Source: an uncultured Gammaproteobacteria bacterium
GTDB lineage: Bacteria > Pseudomonadota > Gammaproteobacteria > Halothiobacillales > Halothiobacillaceae
NCBI GenBank assembly: GCA_938004235.1
Contig: CALKWL010000079.1
Location: 1 to 17,041, forward strand
Length of the DNA stretch: 17,041 nt
Reading direction: 5' to 3'
Shown: in pieces, positions 15,909-17,041 of the stretch
How positions within the stretch are numbered: position 1 is the first letter of the stretch
How the letters are laid out: each line of letters begins with the position of its first letter
Translations under genes and position numbers: made by a program
Notes under the pieces: model-generated
The model's database searches: none
What the model saw: the letters and a program-made list of their open reading frames with translations, nothing else
Told to the model about the DNA's origin: nothing

Positions 15909-15937
15909 GGCGGGGAAGCGAGTCTTCCCCGCCTTTT
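15909..15937 (+). terminator. Intrinsic terminator after gap
   Basis: GGCGGGGAAG (15909-15918) and CTTCCCCGCC (15924-15933) form a perfect 10-bp stem with a 5-base loop, followed by TTTT. It stands 27 bases after the gap stop, and implies that pgk is transcribed partly or wholly from its own promoter in the following 107 bases. That leader shows only a 6-bp inverted repeat, CGGCAA (15960-15965) with TTGCCG (15996-16001). Confidence 0.88.
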
Positions 15938-16044
15938 GCGAGCGGGTCATGAAGTCATGCGGCAAGCAGGTCGCTGGGCGGTGCAATGCCGCGATTTGCC
16001 GGTTTGCCTGATGGCTTTTGAAAAATTCATAAAAGGAGAGCGAT

Positions 16045-17041
16045 ATGTCCGTAATCAATGTGGCTGATCTTGATTTGGCTGGTAAGCGTGTTCTGATTCG
16101 TGCCGATCTCAACGTCCCTGTCAAAGATGGTAAGGTGACTTCTGATGCGCGTATCGCAGCCTCTATGGCGACCATCAAGCTGTGCGCCGAGAAAGGCGCC
16201 AAGGTTATGGTGACTTCGCACCTCGGGCGCCCCGAAGAAGGCGTGTTTTCAGCTGAAAATTCGCTTCAGCCCGTGGCGGATGATATGGCGGCCAAGCTCG
16301 GCAAATCTGTTCGCCTGATCCAGGATTGGGTGGATGGAGGCTTTGATGTGGCCGAGGGTGAGGTCGTATTGCTGGAAAACTGCCGCTTCAACAAGGGCGA
16401 AAAGAAGAACGACGAAGCGCTGGCCAAGAAATACGCCGCCCTGTGCGATGTGTTCGTGATGGACGCCTTTGGTACGGCACACCGAGCGGAAGCCTCAACC
16501 TATGGCGTGGCGCAGTTCGCTCCGACGGCGGCGGCTGGATTGCTGCTGGCCGAAGAGTTGGATGCCCTGCAAAAGGCGCTGGCTAATCCGGCGCGTCCGA
16601 TGGTCGCCATCGTCGGCGGCTCCAAGGTGTCCACCAAGCTTACCGTTCTTGAGTCACTCTCTGAGAAGGTTGACCAGATGGTGGTGGGCGGCGGCATTGC
16701 CAACACCTTTATCAAGGCTGTTGGTCATAACGTCGGCAAGTCACTGTGCGAGGACGATCTCGTTCCGACCGCGAAAATGCTGATGGAAAAAATGTCGGCG
16801 CGCGGCGCGTCCATTCCTGTCGCAGTTGATGTTGTCGTGGGCTCCGAACTGCCCTTCCTGCCTGGCAATGAGAATACCCCGGCCACGACCAAGGCTGTCG
16901 ATCAGGTGGGTGACGATGAAATGATTTTCGACATTGGACCGAAGTCCGCTCAAGAGTTGGCTGACATCATCATGAAGGCCGGCACCGTGGTGTGGAACGG
17001 CCCGGTTGGCGTGTTCGAGTACGATCAGTTCGGCGAAGGCA
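16045..17041 (+). CDS. pgk: Phosphoglycerate kinase, N-terminal part
   Basis: Phosphoglycerate kinase transfers phosphate between 1,3-bisphosphoglycerate and ADP in glycolysis, or makes it in the Calvin cycle. The frame runs open to the window end with 332 full codons of roughly 390 expected. Marks are GKRVLIRADLNVPVKDG (signature), TSHLGRPEEG (substrate Arg/His loop), LLENCRFNKGEKKN, DAFGTAHRAEAST, VAIVGGSKVSTK and the GTVVWNGPVGVFEY segment near the cut end. The ATG at 16045 has AAAGGAGAG five bases before it. It follows gap beyond a terminator. Confidence 0.96.
   Translation, partial: MSVINVADLDLAGKRVLIRADLNVPVKDGKVTSDARIAASMATIKLCAEKGAKVMVTSHLGRPEEGVFSAENSLQPVADDMAAKLGKSVRLIQDWVDGGFDVAEGEVVLLENCRFNKGEKKNDEALAKKYAALCDVFVMDAFGTAHRAEASTYGVAQFAPTAAAGLLLAEELDALQKALANPARPMVAIVGGSKVSTKLTVLESLSEKVDQMVVGGGIANTFIKAVGHNVGKSLCEDDLVPTAKMLMEKMSARGASIPVAVDVVVGSELPFLPGNENTPATTKAVDQVGDDEMIFDIGPKSAQELADIIMKAGTVVWNGPVGVFEYDQFGEG

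Overview
The window reads as chromosomal DNA of a GC-rich gammaproteobacterium. The supporting signs are a Pil-Chp type chemosensory kinase with a ChpC-like partner, a Pseudomonas-like BioA next to RsmE, a QmcA/NfeD pair, an S-adenosylhomocysteine (SAH) riboswitch in front of ahcY, and a tkt-gap-pgk cluster of the kind common in this class, often with Calvin-cycle roles. No RuBisCO or phosphoribulokinase gene is present, so autotrophy is only a guess. The genus cannot be named from this stretch.

Layout. Bases 1-2939 (+) carry the C-terminal part of a hybrid CheA/response regulator (ChpA-like) and a CheW-like adaptor, joined by an ATGA overlap. Bases 2940-3228 hold six consecutive hairpins between converging genes. 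Bases 3229-7026 (-) form a tightly packed run read qmcA, nfeD, bioA, a possible 64-codon small gene, rsmE. Bases 7027-7258 hold a MITE-like inverted repeat and a REP-like pair. Bases 7259-11279 (-) hold the S-adenosylmethionine (SAM) cycle genes metK, ahcY, a small membrane protein and metF, with a dispersed repeat and an SAH riboswitch between metK and ahcY. Bases 11280-11642 hold another imperfect inverted repeat. A lone PhnD-like binding protein (-) ends this side. From 12804 the + strand carries tkt, gap and the start of pgk, which runs off the end.

Common theme. MetK makes SAM, BioA uses it as amino donor, RsmE as methyl donor, AhcY breaks down the SAH product, and MetF feeds methyl groups back. 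The riboswitch upstream of ahcY can be drawn in full: a 13-bp P1, P2 with a GCAA loop, and the 6-bp P4 pseudoknot. A competing hairpin uses bases of both P1 and P4.

Most unusual points: the six-hairpin array after chpC/rsmE; the small ORF that fits exactly between bioA and rsmE with a 4-base ATGA overlap at each end; a run of nine G inside the CheW-like gene; the unidentified four-helix membrane protein between ahcY and metF; and at least four different kinds of intergenic repeat element. No CRISPR array, tRNA, rRNA, integrase or full insertion sequence was seen.
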